Origin: Streptomyces roseirectus | Lineage (GTDB): Bacteria > Actinomycetota > Actinomycetes > Streptomycetales > Streptomycetaceae | Reading direction: 5' to 3' | Assembly (NCBI RefSeq): GCF_014489635.1 | Contig: NZ_CP060828.1 | Coordinates: forward strand, 3,386,001-3,450,000 | Length of the DNA stretch: 64,000 nucleotides | Shown: piece after piece, positions 8,844 through 17,792 of the stretch | Position numbering within the stretch: position 1 is the first letter of the stretch | Layout of the letters: every line of letters starts with the position of its first letter | Notes under the pieces: model-generated | Seen by the model: the letters and a program-made list of their open reading frames with translations, nothing else | The model's database searches: none | What the model was told of the DNA's origin: nothing | Position numbers and translations under genes: made by a program

Positions 8844-9596
8844 TCAGCGCACCGGCAAGTGGTAGGCGACGCGGTAGCGGTCCGCGGGGATGACGACATC
8901 CGCCGTCTCGACGGCGCGGCCGGACGCGTAGTACGTGCGCTGGACGACGATCACGACGTGCCCCGGCACACCGCCGAGGGCGAGGAGTTCGTCGGCGAGG
9001 CCGGGCCGCGCGCCCACCTCTTCCGCGACGTTGTCGACGATGACGTCGATCGCGCGCATCCGCTCGACGACGCCCATCCCCCCGAGGGGCCCCTCCTCGG
9101 GCAGCATGACGGGTGTGCGCCCGGTGAGCGCGAGGGGTTCCCAGGACGTCGAGAGCATCATGGCGCGCCCGGACTCCCGGAAGACGTACCGCGTCCGCAT
9201 GACCCGCTCACCCGGCTCGATCCCGAGCCGGGCGGCGACGGCGGCGTCCGCCTCGGCCTGTTCGCTGCTGGACTCCCACGTGCCCCGCATGTCCGACTCG
9301 GCCTGCTCCTGCCGGAACGGCGTCGCCCCGCCGACGGGGCGGAAGCCGGAGCGGGCGATGCGGCGCGGCACGGGGCGCTCCCGCACGTACGTGCCCGAAC
9401 CGGAGCGGCCCTCGACCAGGCCCTCGGCCATGAGGACCTTGCGCGCCTCCAGCGCGACCGTGTCCGAGACGCCGTACTCCTCGCGGATGCGCGCCTGGGA
9501 GGGGAGGCGGGTGTGCGGTGGCAGCGAGCCGTCGACGATCTTCCTGCGCAGATCCCCCGCGACCCGCAGATACGCCGGCTGCTCACCGAAAGTCAC
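8844..9596 (-). CDS. GntR family transcriptional regulator with UTRA ligand domain
   Basis: 250 residues. Residues ~8-72 form a GntR winged helix: YLRVAGDLRRKIVDGSLPP, then RLPSQARIREEYGVSDTVALEARKVL and the wing LVEGRSGSGTYV. Residues ~95-245 form a UTRA effector-binding domain (ERVMRTRYVFRESGRAMMLSTS; GGVPGHVVIVVQRTYY). Proteins of this HutC subgroup sense small metabolites and usually control a nearby operon. No obvious catabolic target adjoins it, so the regulon is unknown. It is divergent from nothing; the upstream 167 bp separates it from the membrane protein gene on the same strand. Confidence 0.85.
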   Translation of the reverse strand: MTFGEQPAYLRVAGDLRRKIVDGSLPPHTRLPSQARIREEYGVSDTVALEARKVLMAEGLVEGRSGSGTYVRERPVPRRIARSGFRPVGGATPFRQEQAESDMRGTWESSSEQAEADAAVAARLGIEPGERVMRTRYVFRESGRAMMLSTSWEPLALTGRTPVMLPEEGPLGGMGVVERMRAIDVIVDNVAEEVGARPGLADELLALGGVPGHVVIVVQRTYYASGRAVETADVVIPADRYRVAYHLPVR

Positions 9597-9763
9597 TGGC
9601 CGCTCCCATCAGGTTTTACAGACAGCTACAGCCTGGCAACCGTGGGTTCCTCCATGCAAGCAAAGGCCAGAGAATCACTCGATGTGATGACAAAACCGGG
9701 GATGGGGCTTCACTCAGGAACTTTCTCCCGGTATAGCCGCGTTCACGCCTCAGCGCTCACACC

Positions 9764-10975
9764 TCAGACGTCCAGCTCGCCCTGACCGTCGCCCTCGGAG
9801 GAGCCCTCGCCCTCCTCGTACGAGGGCGGCGTCGTCGCGAGCCCCAGCGTGCGCCGCGCGTCGACCGTCGCGTCGCCGTCGACGAACTCGTACCCGGTGT
9901 TGTAGTCCAGGTAGTACGAGTCGACGTCGTCGGCGCCGGCCGCCTTGCGCCACGCCTCGCGCGCGTCGTGCAGGTCCTTGACGAGGCCGTCGACCGAGGG
10001 ACGCGCGCCGGCGGACCAGGCGTGGTTCTCCAACGCCGTCGTCTGGCGCGCGAGTTCGTCGCGGACCAGCCCGGCCCACGCCTTGTTGATGTCCAGGTTC
10101 TCGTCCGGGTATTCCTCCGGCTCGGCGTACAGGACGTCGTCGACGGCGTTCATCGCCTTCAGGTAGGCGAACTGGTCGGCGTCGAGGACGGTCTCGTCGC
10201 GGCGCAGCGAGCCGGTGAGGGTGCCGAAGCCGGTGTGGGCGTAGACGCAGGTGATCTCGCGGTCGCCGTTCTCCCAGGCGGCGCGCAGGGGCAGCAGGGT
10301 GTACCAGTCGACGTCGGCGGGCAGGGCCCACGGGTCCATCGAGTAACGCGCCTTGAGGGCATAGCACTTGTCGTTGCCGATGTCCCGCAGCTCCGCCCGG
10401 CCCGGGAAGTCCTCGCCGCTCACGGGGACGACGCCGAAGATCTCGGCGTCGTGCGTGCCGAGGCAGTCGGCCTCGTCGACACGGGACACGTCGCTGCCGA
10501 TCGTGTCGCCGTGGGGCAGGTCGAAGCAGTCGCCCTTGTCGAGGGCGGTGACGGACGTGGTGTCGGCGGCGTCCTTGATCGCCTGCCAGGTCTCGGAACC
10601 GGCGTTCGTACCGATCGCGAGGACCCACAGGGCCAGGCCCAGCGACGACAGCACGGTCCCGCCGATCGCCATCGCCCTCCCCCGCTCGCCGCGCCTCTTG
10701 ATCTGGACCAGCGCGATGATCCCCAGGACCAGGCCGACGGCCGGCAGGAAGCACAGCAGGCCCAGCACCAGCGCCGCGATCGCCACCCCGTTGACCTGCG
10801 GAACCGGCCGGTACGGCGGCGCGTACCCCCGCCCCCACACCGGCGGCACCTGCCCCGGAAACACGCCCGGCCCCTGCCCCGGCTCCGGAGCGCGGAACGG
10901 GTTGTCCTGAGGCCCCTGGGGCGCGGGCGGGGGTGTCGACACGGGTACCGTGCTCCTGATCGGGTCCGTTTTCAT
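9764..10975 (-). CDS. DUF4190/septum-formation-like membrane protein
   Basis: 403 residues from the ATG at 10975 (MKTDPIRST). A Pro/Gly-rich cytoplasmic N-terminus (~48 residues) is followed by two hydrophobic segments (GVAIAALVLGLLCFLPAVG and AIGGTVLSSLGLALWVLAIG) of the DUF4190 type. Outside follows a domain with four spaced Cys (DKGDCFDLP, EADCLGTHDAEIFG, NDKCYAL, ITCVYAH), which fits the actinobacterial septum-formation domain; the C-terminal ~150 residues are acidic. Function is not established for the family. The frame is open upstream to 11341, but that stretch is Arg-rich and shows no start-site support. No clear Shine-Dalgarno site precedes 10975. Confidence 0.75.
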   Translation of the reverse strand: MKTDPIRSTVPVSTPPPAPQGPQDNPFRAPEPGQGPGVFPGQVPPVWGRGYAPPYRPVPQVNGVAIAALVLGLLCFLPAVGLVLGIIALVQIKRRGERGRAMAIGGTVLSSLGLALWVLAIGTNAGSETWQAIKDAADTTSVTALDKGDCFDLPHGDTIGSDVSRVDEADCLGTHDAEIFGVVPVSGEDFPGRAELRDIGNDKCYALKARYSMDPWALPADVDWYTLLPLRAAWENGDREITCVYAHTGFGTLTGSLRRDETVLDADQFAYLKAMNAVDDVLYAEPEEYPDENLDINKAWAGLVRDELARQTTALENHAWSAGARPSVDGLVKDLHDAREAWRKAAGADDVDSYYLDYNTGYEFVDGDATVDARRTLGLATTPPSYEEGEGSSEGDGQGELDV

Positions 10976-11639
10976 ACAGCTGTGCGAGCGCATCGTATGC
11001 GCGCGCCCGACGGGGGCGGAAACGGGTATGCGGACGCCGGAGCGCCCCGCGAGCAGGCTCACCGCACGGCGGGCCCGATGACGTCCCGCCAGTCGGCGCA
11101 GGGAATCAAGGCGTCGGAATCCGCGAGTCATCGGCATACTGGCGCGATTCAGGACCGCGTACGGCGCCGGGGCCCACGACGTGTCCTCCGCCCGGTGCAC
11201 CGGAACCCGCCGGGCAAGGTCGACTACACCGCCTCGCGGCCGGAGCGGCGGCACCGCGCGGCGCGAGCCGACGTCAGCGGTCGGCGTCCGGGCCCGGCGA
11301 GGCATGGTCTCCCGCCGGGCGATGCGGGGGCCGTCGGCCACGGCGTGGGGCGCTCACCGGCGCCGGTACACCACCCGGCGGGACGTCATCCGGCACCCGA
11401 GTCCGGACGCCGTTCGGAGACGGCACCGAGGCGCGGGCGCCCGGCGACTTCCCCGGCGTCGGCTCCCGTCCCCTCGCGGCGGGTTCGGCCGGCTCGGGTG
11501 AGGGGGCCACCACCGCATCCGCTCGCGGAGGTGTGCTCTCGCCAACACCCCCCTCCGACGCCCCCACCTGCGGTCGGCAACACAGCCGAAACCCCCGCCG
11601 CCCTAAACTTCACAGAACCAGCACCCCGGAAAGGCGCCC
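10976..11639. other. Intergenic region between divergent genes
   Basis: 664 bp with no convincing gene on either strand; every open frame here is Arg/Pro-rich with no start-site support. It must hold the divergent promoters of the membrane protein gene (left) and the TetR gene (right). Apart from the palindrome at 10988-11002, I see no ordered structure. Confidence 0.5.
10988..11002. promoter_or_regulatory. Perfect palindrome upstream of DUF4190 gene
   Basis: GCGCAT-CGT-ATGCGC is a perfect inverted repeat 12 bp upstream of the chosen ATG (10975). Its position in the leader fits an operator. No regulator can be assigned. Confidence 0.35.
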
Positions 11640-12299
11640 ATGGCATTTCACTCCCCGCCCGCCCCGAGACCGCTGCGGGGGCTGCCCGACAAGCGGAGGG
11701 CGATCATGGGGGCCGCGCGGAAGCTGTTCGGGAGGGACGGGTACACGCGCACGAGCGTGGACGGGATCGCGGGCGAGGCGGGGGTGTCCAAGAGGACGAT
11801 CTACAACCACTTCGCGAACAAGGAGGAGTTGTTCCAGAGCGTCGTCCTGGAGGGCGCCGAGGACTTCACCCGGACCGTCGCGGCGATCGCCGACCGGCAT
11901 CTGCGGAAGATCGTCGACATCGAGGACGACCTCGTCGAGTTCGGCGTGGACAGGGCCCGCGCGGCGATGGCCGCGGAGAAGCACTTCTCGCTGGTCCGCA
12001 CGATCAAGGCGGAGGCGACGAGGATCCCGAGGCCGCTCCTTGAGGCGTGGCGGGAGGTGGGGCCGAGCGCGGCGCAGGGTCTGCTCGCGGGGTATCTGCG
12101 GCAGCTGACGGAGAAGGGGTTCCTGCACGTCACGGACGCCGCCAAGGCCGCGAACCACTTCACGCTGCTGACGTTCGCGAACGTGGCGGACAGTTCGTTC
12201 AACGGCGCGGTCCCGCTGCCGGACGCGGAGATCGAGGAGATCGTGACGTCCGGTGTGCGGACGTTCCTGCGGCTGTACGGCGCACCCCCGCGCGGCTGA
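11640..12299 (+). CDS. TetR/AcrR family transcriptional regulator
   Basis: 219 residues. The helix-turn-helix lies at about 22-66: IMGAARKLFGRDGYTRTSVDGIAGEAGVSKRTIYNHFANKEELF, read here as consecutive helices with the recognition helix at KRTIYNHF. The C-terminal part (TIKAEATRIPRPLLEAW; ADSSFNGAVPLPD) resembles TetR_C domains of the AcrR/BetI type. The ATG at 11640 has GGAAAGG upstream. TetR proteins repress a nearby, often divergent, gene until a ligand binds; the nearest divergent gene is the DUF4190 membrane protein about 660 bp away. The ligand is unknown. Confidence 0.88.
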   Translation: MAFHSPPAPRPLRGLPDKRRAIMGAARKLFGRDGYTRTSVDGIAGEAGVSKRTIYNHFANKEELFQSVVLEGAEDFTRTVAAIADRHLRKIVDIEDDLVEFGVDRARAAMAAEKHFSLVRTIKAEATRIPRPLLEAWREVGPSAAQGLLAGYLRQLTEKGFLHVTDAAKAANHFTLLTFANVADSSFNGAVPLPDAEIEEIVTSGVRTFLRLYGAPPRG

Positions 12300-12533
12300 C
12301 AAGACCCGCCCCCGACGGGTGTGACCCGAGAACACTTACACCGCTCGTTGCAGGCTCGGTGCAAGCGCTTTGTTGACGGTGTTGTCACCACGGCTTCGCA
12401 CATGGGGCCGGGACAACCACCGACGGCACCAAAGTCGATTGCGGGCCCACCTGGTTGCACGGTGATGGTCAAGAGACGGTTGGGACTGCGACCGACAGTA
12501 GCTGTCCCCCCACACACCGCTGAGGAGACCGTC

Positions 12534-13757
12534 GTGCCTGTGTCCACCTGTGCCGGCTCCGCGCCCGCCGGGGCCGTGACCACACGTCACCAGTACACCA
12601 GCCGCCCCCCGGCCCCGGCGGTCGACGCCGTGGCCGCCGACCTGAGCCGGGCGCTGTTCGCCCCGTTCCGAAGGAGAGACCAGCGCCGAAAGGCGGAGAT
12701 GTACTTCCAGGGCCTGCTCACCACGAGCGGCCGCAAGTCGGTGCGCAACATCGCCGCGCACCTGGGGGACCCGAACGCCGAGCAGGGCCTGCACCACTTC
12801 ATCTCCTGCTCGACCTGGGACTGGCGCCCGATGCGGGCCGCGCTCGCGGCGTACGCGGAACGGGCGGCGCCCGCGCAGGCGTGGGTGGTGCGGTCGATGC
12901 ACATACCGAAGGCCGGCGAGCACTCGGTGGGCGTGGACCGCCTGTTCGCCCCGCAACTCGGCCACCTGTTCAGCGGCCAGCAGGCGATCGGCGTGTGGTA
13001 CGCGTCGGAGCGGCTGAGCGTGCCGGTGCACTGGCGACTGCTCCTCACCGACCCGTGGGTGAGCGACAGCCGCCGCCGCGACCGCGCCGAGGTCCCCGCG
13101 AAGGCGTCCGCGGAGAGCCTGGAGCAGTGCACGGCGGAAGCGGTGCTCGAAGTCGTCCAGAACAACGGCGGCGCCGCCCGCAGACCCGTCGTCCTGGACG
13201 TCAGGGGCGGGACGACGGCGACGACGCTGACGCGGCTGACGGAGGCCGGGGTGCCGGTGCTGGCGCGGGTGACGGCGGCGACGCGGCTCGCGGTCGCCGA
13301 CCGGGCCCTGCCTGGGTTCCGGGCCGGCCCGCTGTGCGCGCAGCAGATCCTGGAGGCGACCAAGGGGCTGCGCCGGCCGGTGACGTGGCCGGACCCGGCG
13401 CGCGCGGGCGCGGTGCGCTCGGCGCTGGCGTCGGTGGTGCGGGTGACCGTGCCGGACGCGCAGGGGCGCCGGCATCCGATGCTGCTGCTGGGCGAGTGGT
13501 CCGACCCCCATCAGCCGCCGTCCGCCGCGTGGCTGACCAACCTGGGCCAGTCCCCGGTGGGCCGGCTCGTCCGGCTGACCCGGCTGCCGCGCCGGGTGGA
13601 CGCCGACTTCGCCGAGATCGGCGAGGCGTGCGGCCTGCGGGACTTCATGGGCCGCTCCTTCCCGGGCTGGCACCGCCACGTGACGCTCGCCTCGGCGGCC
13701 CACACGGCGATGGTCCTGGCCCGCGCGGAACACCTCACGACGGTGCCGCGCCCCTAA
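12534..13757 (+). CDS. IS701-like transposase homologue lacking catalytic acidic residues (probably domesticated)
   Basis: 407 residues from the GTG at 12534, with GAGGAGA five bases upstream. Its plan follows IS701 transposases: LFAPFRRRDQRRKAEMYFQGLL, a block at 117-128 (WVVRSMHIPKAG then SVGVDR), VVLDVRGG, and the C-terminal GRSFPGWHRHVTLASAAH. In active IS701 enzymes, as I recall the family, the corresponding sites read WVVDDTGFPK and HFEGRSW. Here DD is replaced by RS (about residues 120-121) and the Glu by Met (about residue 372). Two of three DDE residues therefore seem lost while the reading frame is fully intact. I saw no terminal inverted repeats or target duplications. It may act as a DNA-binding protein, or be a recently inactivated element. 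Confidence 0.7.
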   Translation: MPVSTCAGSAPAGAVTTRHQYTSRPPAPAVDAVAADLSRALFAPFRRRDQRRKAEMYFQGLLTTSGRKSVRNIAAHLGDPNAEQGLHHFISCSTWDWRPMRAALAAYAERAAPAQAWVVRSMHIPKAGEHSVGVDRLFAPQLGHLFSGQQAIGVWYASERLSVPVHWRLLLTDPWVSDSRRRDRAEVPAKASAESLEQCTAEAVLEVVQNNGGAARRPVVLDVRGGTTATTLTRLTEAGVPVLARVTAATRLAVADRALPGFRAGPLCAQQILEATKGLRRPVTWPDPARAGAVRSALASVVRVTVPDAQGRRHPMLLLGEWSDPHQPPSAAWLTNLGQSPVGRLVRLTRLPRRVDADFAEIGEACGLRDFMGRSFPGWHRHVTLASAAHTAMVLARAEHLTTVPRP

Positions 13758-13888
13758 TTCCCGTACGACCAACTCCCGTACAGAGCCACCCGGTTCACGA
13801 TCCGAGCCCCCGCCGACAGGGCCCGGTCGACAGACGCCCCGAGCCCGCCGCGCCCCACGCAGCGCGGCCGGCTCGGGGTCAGCCGTGT

Positions 13889-13911
13889 GTGAGGCCGCAC
13901 GGGGGCCTCAC
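13889..13911. terminator. Short hairpin at convergent gene ends
   Basis: GTGAGGCC (13889-13896) pairs perfectly with GGCCTCAC (13904-13911) around a 7-base loop. It lies at the 3' ends of the convergent IS701-like and PucR genes and overlaps the PucR stop. There is no T-run, so termination is only likely. Confidence 0.4.
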
Positions 13912-15815
13912 CCTCGCAGTACGTCCCGCACCCGGTGCAGCCGCAGCGCCAGCTGGATCTCCAGGAGCGGTCCCGGGTTCTGCCAGTCCGGGCCGAGCAG
14001 GGCCGTGATGCGTTCGAGGCGGCGGGAGACGGTGTTGGGGTGGACGTGGAGCGCGCCGGCCGCCCCGGTGGGGCTGGACTTGGCCGCGAAGTACGCCTCC
14101 AGGGTGACCGCGAACTCCGTGAAGTGCTCCTCGTCGTGACGCAGGATCGGCCCGATCGTCGCGTCGACGAACCCGCGCACGTCACGGTCGTCCGAGAGCA
14201 GCACGCCGAGGAAGCCGAGGTCCTGGGGCGCGGCCGTGGCGCCGGGCGCGTCGAGCGCCGTCACCGCGTCGAGGCAGCGCACCGCCTCCTGGAAGACGCG
14301 CCGCACCTCCATGACGCCCCGGCCGGGCCCGGCGGCGCCGCAGGAGACCGGGCGGCCGAGCAGCGGAGAGAGTTCGCCGGAGACCGCGCGGGCGGCGGCG
14401 GAGGCGTCCGTGCCGGGGAACAGCAGGGCCATGCAGCCGTCGTGCTCGGTCTTGAGGCCGGTCATGCGGTGGACGTAGGAGAGGGACCAGACGGTGGCGC
14501 GCCCGTGGTCGCCGCCCTCGGGCCGCATCACGACGACGACGTACGGCTCGTCGAGGTCGATGCCGATCTGCCGGGCGCGCTGGGCGATGCGGCGGGGCGC
14601 GCGCAGCGGCGCGGTGAGGAGTTCGTCGAGGAGTTCGTCGCGCAGGGGCGACTCGGTGACGCCCGCGCTGCCCTGGATGAGCAGTTGGACGGCGCAGACC
14701 TGCGCGGCGAGCTGGAGGAGGCGTTCGTCGGCGCCGACGAGCCGGGTCTCGGGGGCGAGGACGAGGTGGCCCAGGTTCTCGGCGCCGGCGATGACGGGCG
14801 CGACCCAGACGCCGTCGGGGGTGCGGACGGTGGTGCGGCGGGCGTGCGCGTCGAGGATCGCCTCGTCGATGTCGGCCTTGGCGCAGCCGTCGCCGCTGCC
14901 CGCCAGCAGCCGTCCGGCGGGGTCGTAGAGCTGGGCGGTGCCGTCGAGGGCGGAGCCGGTCGCGGCGACGATGGTGGCGAGGTTGGCGCCGACGAGCGGG
15001 AGGCTCATGATGCGGCCGTAGGCGTCGGTCAGCTCCTGGAGGCGCACCAGGCCCGCGCGCACGCGGTAGTTGTCCTGTTCGAGTTCGGTGGACTGGTGGC
15101 GGGCGCGTTCCAGGAGTCGGGCGTTGTCGACGGCGAGCGCGGCGAGGTCGGCGAACTGGATGAGGGCGCCGATCTCGTCGGGCGTGAAGTGGCGCACGGC
15201 GCGCTGGGCGCCGTAGAGGATGCCGACGGTGGTGTGCCCGACCCGTAAGGGGACGGCGAGCAGGGCGCGCAGGCCCTCCGCCTGGGTGGCCTCGTCGAGC
15301 CCCTTGGAGGTGGCGAAGGTCTGGTCGAGGATGCAGTCGGCGGTCCAGGCGGGCGCCCCGGTGCGCAGGACGCGGGCGCCGACGCTGCCCTCGGAGACGA
15401 GGTCGAGTTTGGTGCTGAGGTCGGTGACGGAGCCCTCGGCGGCGTGGCCCTGGACCTCGCCGGTGAGGTCGATGAGGGCGACGAAGGTGATGTCGAGGCT
15501 CAGCAGCCGGCGGGCGCGGCGGGCGACCGTGCGCAGCAGCGCGTCGACGTCGGGGGCGTCCATGAGGTCGCGGGCGGTGTCGACGAGGGCGGTGAGGTCG
15601 TCCTCCCACTGCCGTCGTCTGCCGGGCCGCTCCGGCAGGGCGCGGGCCAGTTGCACGGCCCGGCTGAGGCGGCCCAGCTCCGCGTCGGGCAGCCCTTCGC
15701 GGCGGGCCCGCACCAGCAGTGAGTCGAAACGGCTCGGCGGGCTGTCCTCCGCGAGGAGTTCCAGCACGGCGAGTATGTGACTGTCCGAGTTCGGCGGCTC
15801 CATCACCCAACCCAT
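13908..15815 (-). CDS. GAF domain and PucR-type helix-turn-helix transcriptional regulator
   Basis: 635 residues. Residues ~80-240 form a GAF domain (LLRTVARRARRLLSLDITFVA; RALLAVPLRVGHTTVGILYG). A middle part follows with a diguanylate-like GGDEF-related domain of the PucR family, and the C-terminus has the PucR HTH: FTEFAVTLEAYFAAKSSPTG, then LHVHPNTVSRRLERITALLG. Such CdaR/PucR-type activators couple ligand sensing to catabolic or secondary-metabolite genes. It is transcribed away from the chorismate-related operon and lies immediately downstream of aroC on the same strand, so it might regulate it. The start may instead be the Met at 15803 (MEPPNSDS), which has a GGGGG further upstream at a usable distance. 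Confidence 0.82.
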   Translation of the reverse strand: MGWVMEPPNSDSHILAVLELLAEDSPPSRFDSLLVRARREGLPDAELGRLSRAVQLARALPERPGRRRQWEDDLTALVDTARDLMDAPDVDALLRTVARRARRLLSLDITFVALIDLTGEVQGHAAEGSVTDLSTKLDLVSEGSVGARVLRTGAPAWTADCILDQTFATSKGLDEATQAEGLRALLAVPLRVGHTTVGILYGAQRAVRHFTPDEIGALIQFADLAALAVDNARLLERARHQSTELEQDNYRVRAGLVRLQELTDAYGRIMSLPLVGANLATIVAATGSALDGTAQLYDPAGRLLAGSGDGCAKADIDEAILDAHARRTTVRTPDGVWVAPVIAGAENLGHLVLAPETRLVGADERLLQLAAQVCAVQLLIQGSAGVTESPLRDELLDELLTAPLRAPRRIAQRARQIGIDLDEPYVVVVMRPEGGDHGRATVWSLSYVHRMTGLKTEHDGCMALLFPGTDASAAARAVSGELSPLLGRPVSCGAAGPGRGVMEVRRVFQEAVRCLDAVTALDAPGATAAPQDLGFLGVLLSDDRDVRGFVDATIGPILRHDEEHFTEFAVTLEAYFAAKSSPTGAAGALHVHPNTVSRRLERITALLGPDWQNPGPLLEIQLALRLHRVRDVLRG

Positions 15816-15948
15816 CCCCCGTAGTCCGAACGATCTCCCCGGAAGGTAAAGGCTCGCCGACCCCGGGTCAACGCTCCGCGACAGATGAGCGACCGACTGT
15901 CAACCAGGCTCGCGGAAAAGGCCGACACAACAGCCTACTTGATGGGGG

Positions 15949-15986
15949 TTCAGCCCTACGGAAACCCGATTCAGCCCTGCGGAAAA
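15949..15986. promoter_or_regulatory. 21-bp-spaced direct repeat upstream of PucR-type gene
   Basis: TTCAGCCCTACGGAAAC (15949-15965) recurs as TTCAGCCCTGCGGAAAA (15970-15986), start-to-start 21 bp, two helical turns. It lies about 135-170 bp upstream of the PucR-type start and just after aroC, and fits a tandem activator site. No binding protein is known. Confidence 0.4.
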
Positions 15987-16042
15987 CCGAGGAGGACCGA
16001 GGAGAACCGGGGGCGCCCGGGGGCGCCCGGATCAGCGGCGGC

Positions 16043-17218
16043 TCACAGGGTCTCCAGGTAGCCGAGGACGTTGCGCCGGGTCTCCGCCACGCTGTCGCCG
16101 CCGAACTTCTCCCCCACCGCGTCCGCGAGGACCAGCGCGACCATCGCCTCGGCGACGATCCCGGCGGCCGGCACCGCGCACACGTCGGAGCGCTGGTGGT
16201 GCGCGCGGGCGGGCTCGCCGGTCGCCAGGTCGACGGTGCGCAGGGCGCGCGGCACGGTCGCGATCGGCTTCATCGCGGCCCGGACGCGCAGGAGTTCACC
16301 GGTCGTCAGACCGCCCTCGGTGCCGCCGGCGCGCCCGCTGGTCCGGCGGAGCCCGTCGGCGGTGGGGACGATCTCGTCGTGGGCCATCGAGCCCGGGACG
16401 CGGGCCAGTGCGAAGCCGTCGCCGACCTCGACGCCCTTGATCGCCTGGATGCCCATCAGCGCGGCGGCCAGGCGCGCGTCCAGGCGCCGGTCCCAGTGGA
16501 CGTGCGAGCCGAGGCCGACGGGCACGCCGTAGGCCAGGACCTCGACGACGCCGCCGAGGGTGTCGCCGTCCTTGTGGGCCTGGTCGATCTCGGCGACCAT
16601 CGCCTTCGACGCGTCGGCGTCCAGGCAGCGCACCGGGTCCGCATCCAGCCTCCCGACGTCCGCCGGGGTCGGGTACACCCCGTACGGGGCCTGGGCGGCG
16701 GCGAGTCGGACGACGTGGCTGACGATCTGGACGCCGCACGTCTCGCGCAGGTAGGAGCGGGCGACGGCGCCGAGCGCGACGCGGGCGGCGGTCTCGCGGG
16801 CGGAGGCGCGCTCCAGCACCGGGCGGGCCTCGGCGAAGCCGTACTTCTGCATGCCGGCGAGGTCGGCGTGGCCGGGGCGGGGGCGGGTCAGCGGGGCGTT
16901 GCGCTTGAGGGCGCCGAGGTCGGCCGGGTCCACGGGGTCGGCGGCCATCACCTTCTCCCACTTCGGCCACTCCGTGTTGCCGACCATCACCGAGACCGGC
17001 GAGCCGATCGTCAGGCCGTGCCGGACGCCGCCGAGGAACGTCACCTCGTCGCGCTCGAACGTCATCCGGGCGCCCCGGCCGTACCCGAGACGCCGGCGGG
17101 CGAGGTGGCCCGCGACGTCGTCGGTGGTGATCGGCACACCGGCGGGCAGGCCCTCCAGCGTGGCGACGAGAGCGGGGCCGTGGGACTCGCCCGCGGTGAG
17201 CCAGCGCAGCCTGGTCAA
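16043..17218 (-). CDS. aroC: Chorismate synthase
   Basis: 391 residues, the normal size. The N-terminus [19 protein letters not shown] carries the signature GESHGPAL, and [15 protein letters not shown] and [14 protein letters not shown] match later conserved blocks. The enzyme converts 5-enolpyruvylshikimate-3-phosphate to chorismate using reduced FMN. Here it is the last gene of the minus-strand run 22297-16043: DAHP synthase, dehydrogenase, isochorismatase, ADIC synthase, shikimate kinase and this enzyme, only 49 bp after the kinase. That placement suggests a dedicated chorismate supply rather than, or in addition to, primary metabolism. A housekeeping copy would be expected elsewhere if so. 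Confidence 0.95.
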   Translation of the reverse strand: MTRLRWLTAGESHGPALVATLEGLPAGVPITTDDVAGHLARRRLGYGRGARMTFERDEVTFLGGVRHGLTIGSPVSVMVGNTEWPKWEKVMAADPVDPADLGALKRNAPLTRPRPGHADLAGMQKYGFAEARPVLERASARETAARVALGAVARSYLRETCGVQIVSHVVRLAAAQAPYGVYPTPADVGRLDADPVRCLDADASKAMVAEIDQAHKDGDTLGGVVEVLAYGVPVGLGSHVHWDRRLDARLAAALMGIQAIKGVEVGDGFALARVPGSMAHDEIVPTADGLRRTSGRAGGTEGGLTTGELLRVRAAMKPIATVPRALRTVDLATGEPARAHHQRSDVCAVPAAGIVAEAMVALVLADAVGEKFGGDSVAETRRNVLGYLETL

Positions 17219-17267
17219 CTCGTGCTCCTTGGAAGGTCGGTGGACGTAGTAGGCGGGAGACCGGCGG

Positions 17268-17792
17268 TCATACGGTCGTCAACTCCAGGGCCGCCAGGGC
17301 GGATTCGGTGACCTCGGCAGGGGTGCGCCGGTCGGTGGCGACGATCGCTGTGGCGACCTCCTCGTACAGAGGGCGGCGGGCGGCCGTCAACTCCCGCCAG
17401 CGGCCCAGGGGATCAGGGGCGGCGAGCAGGGGGCGACCGCCGGCGAGGTTCAGGCGCCGGGCGGCCTCGGCGGCGCCCATCGTGAGGTACAGGACCCGGT
17501 GCCCGGCGAGGAGGGCGCGGGTGCCGGGGTCGAGGACCGCGCCGCCGCCGAGGGCGAGGACGCCGCCGTGTCCGACGAGCGCGCGCACGACCGCCCGCTT
17601 CTCGGCCGTCCGGAAGGCGGGCTCGCCCCCGGCCGCGAAGATCTCGGTGATCGCCCGGCCCTCGGCGGTGACGACGTCGTCGTCCGTGTCCCGGAACCCC
17701 ACGCCGAGGCGGGCGGCCAGCAGGCGGCCGACAGTGGACTTGCCGACGCCCATGGGGCCGACGAGGACCGCCGCCGGGTCGGTGCGGGTCAC
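17268..17792 (-). CDS. aroK: Shikimate kinase
   Basis: 174 residues. Walker [10 protein letters not shown] near residue 12-20, the Asp of FRDTDDDV for substrate/Mg binding, the shikimate-binding [14 protein letters not shown], and the adenine/lid Arg residues in NLAGGRPLL and [10 protein letters not shown] are all present. It phosphorylates shikimate with ATP. Its GTG start at 17792 overlaps the stop of the ADIC synthase gene (GTGA), so its translation is coupled to a secondary-metabolism enzyme. Shikimate kinase attached in this way is unusual; the normal partner in Streptomyces is the aroB/aroC locus. This supports a paralogue serving the cluster. Confidence 0.93.
   Translation of the reverse strand: MTRTDPAAVLVGPMGVGKSTVGRLLAARLGVGFRDTDDDVVTAEGRAITEIFAAGGEPAFRTAEKRAVVRALVGHGGVLALGGGAVLDPGTRALLAGHRVLYLTMGAAEAARRLNLAGGRPLLAAPDPLGRWRELTAARRPLYEEVATAIVATDRRTPAEVTESALAALELTTV

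Noticed and set aside
11020..11060. A tRNA-like T-arm in the 11-kb intergenic region
   Set aside because: The translated frame shows a GVRIPVSAP stretch often seen over tRNA genes, but the DNA lacks GGTTCRA and no cloverleaf could be drawn.
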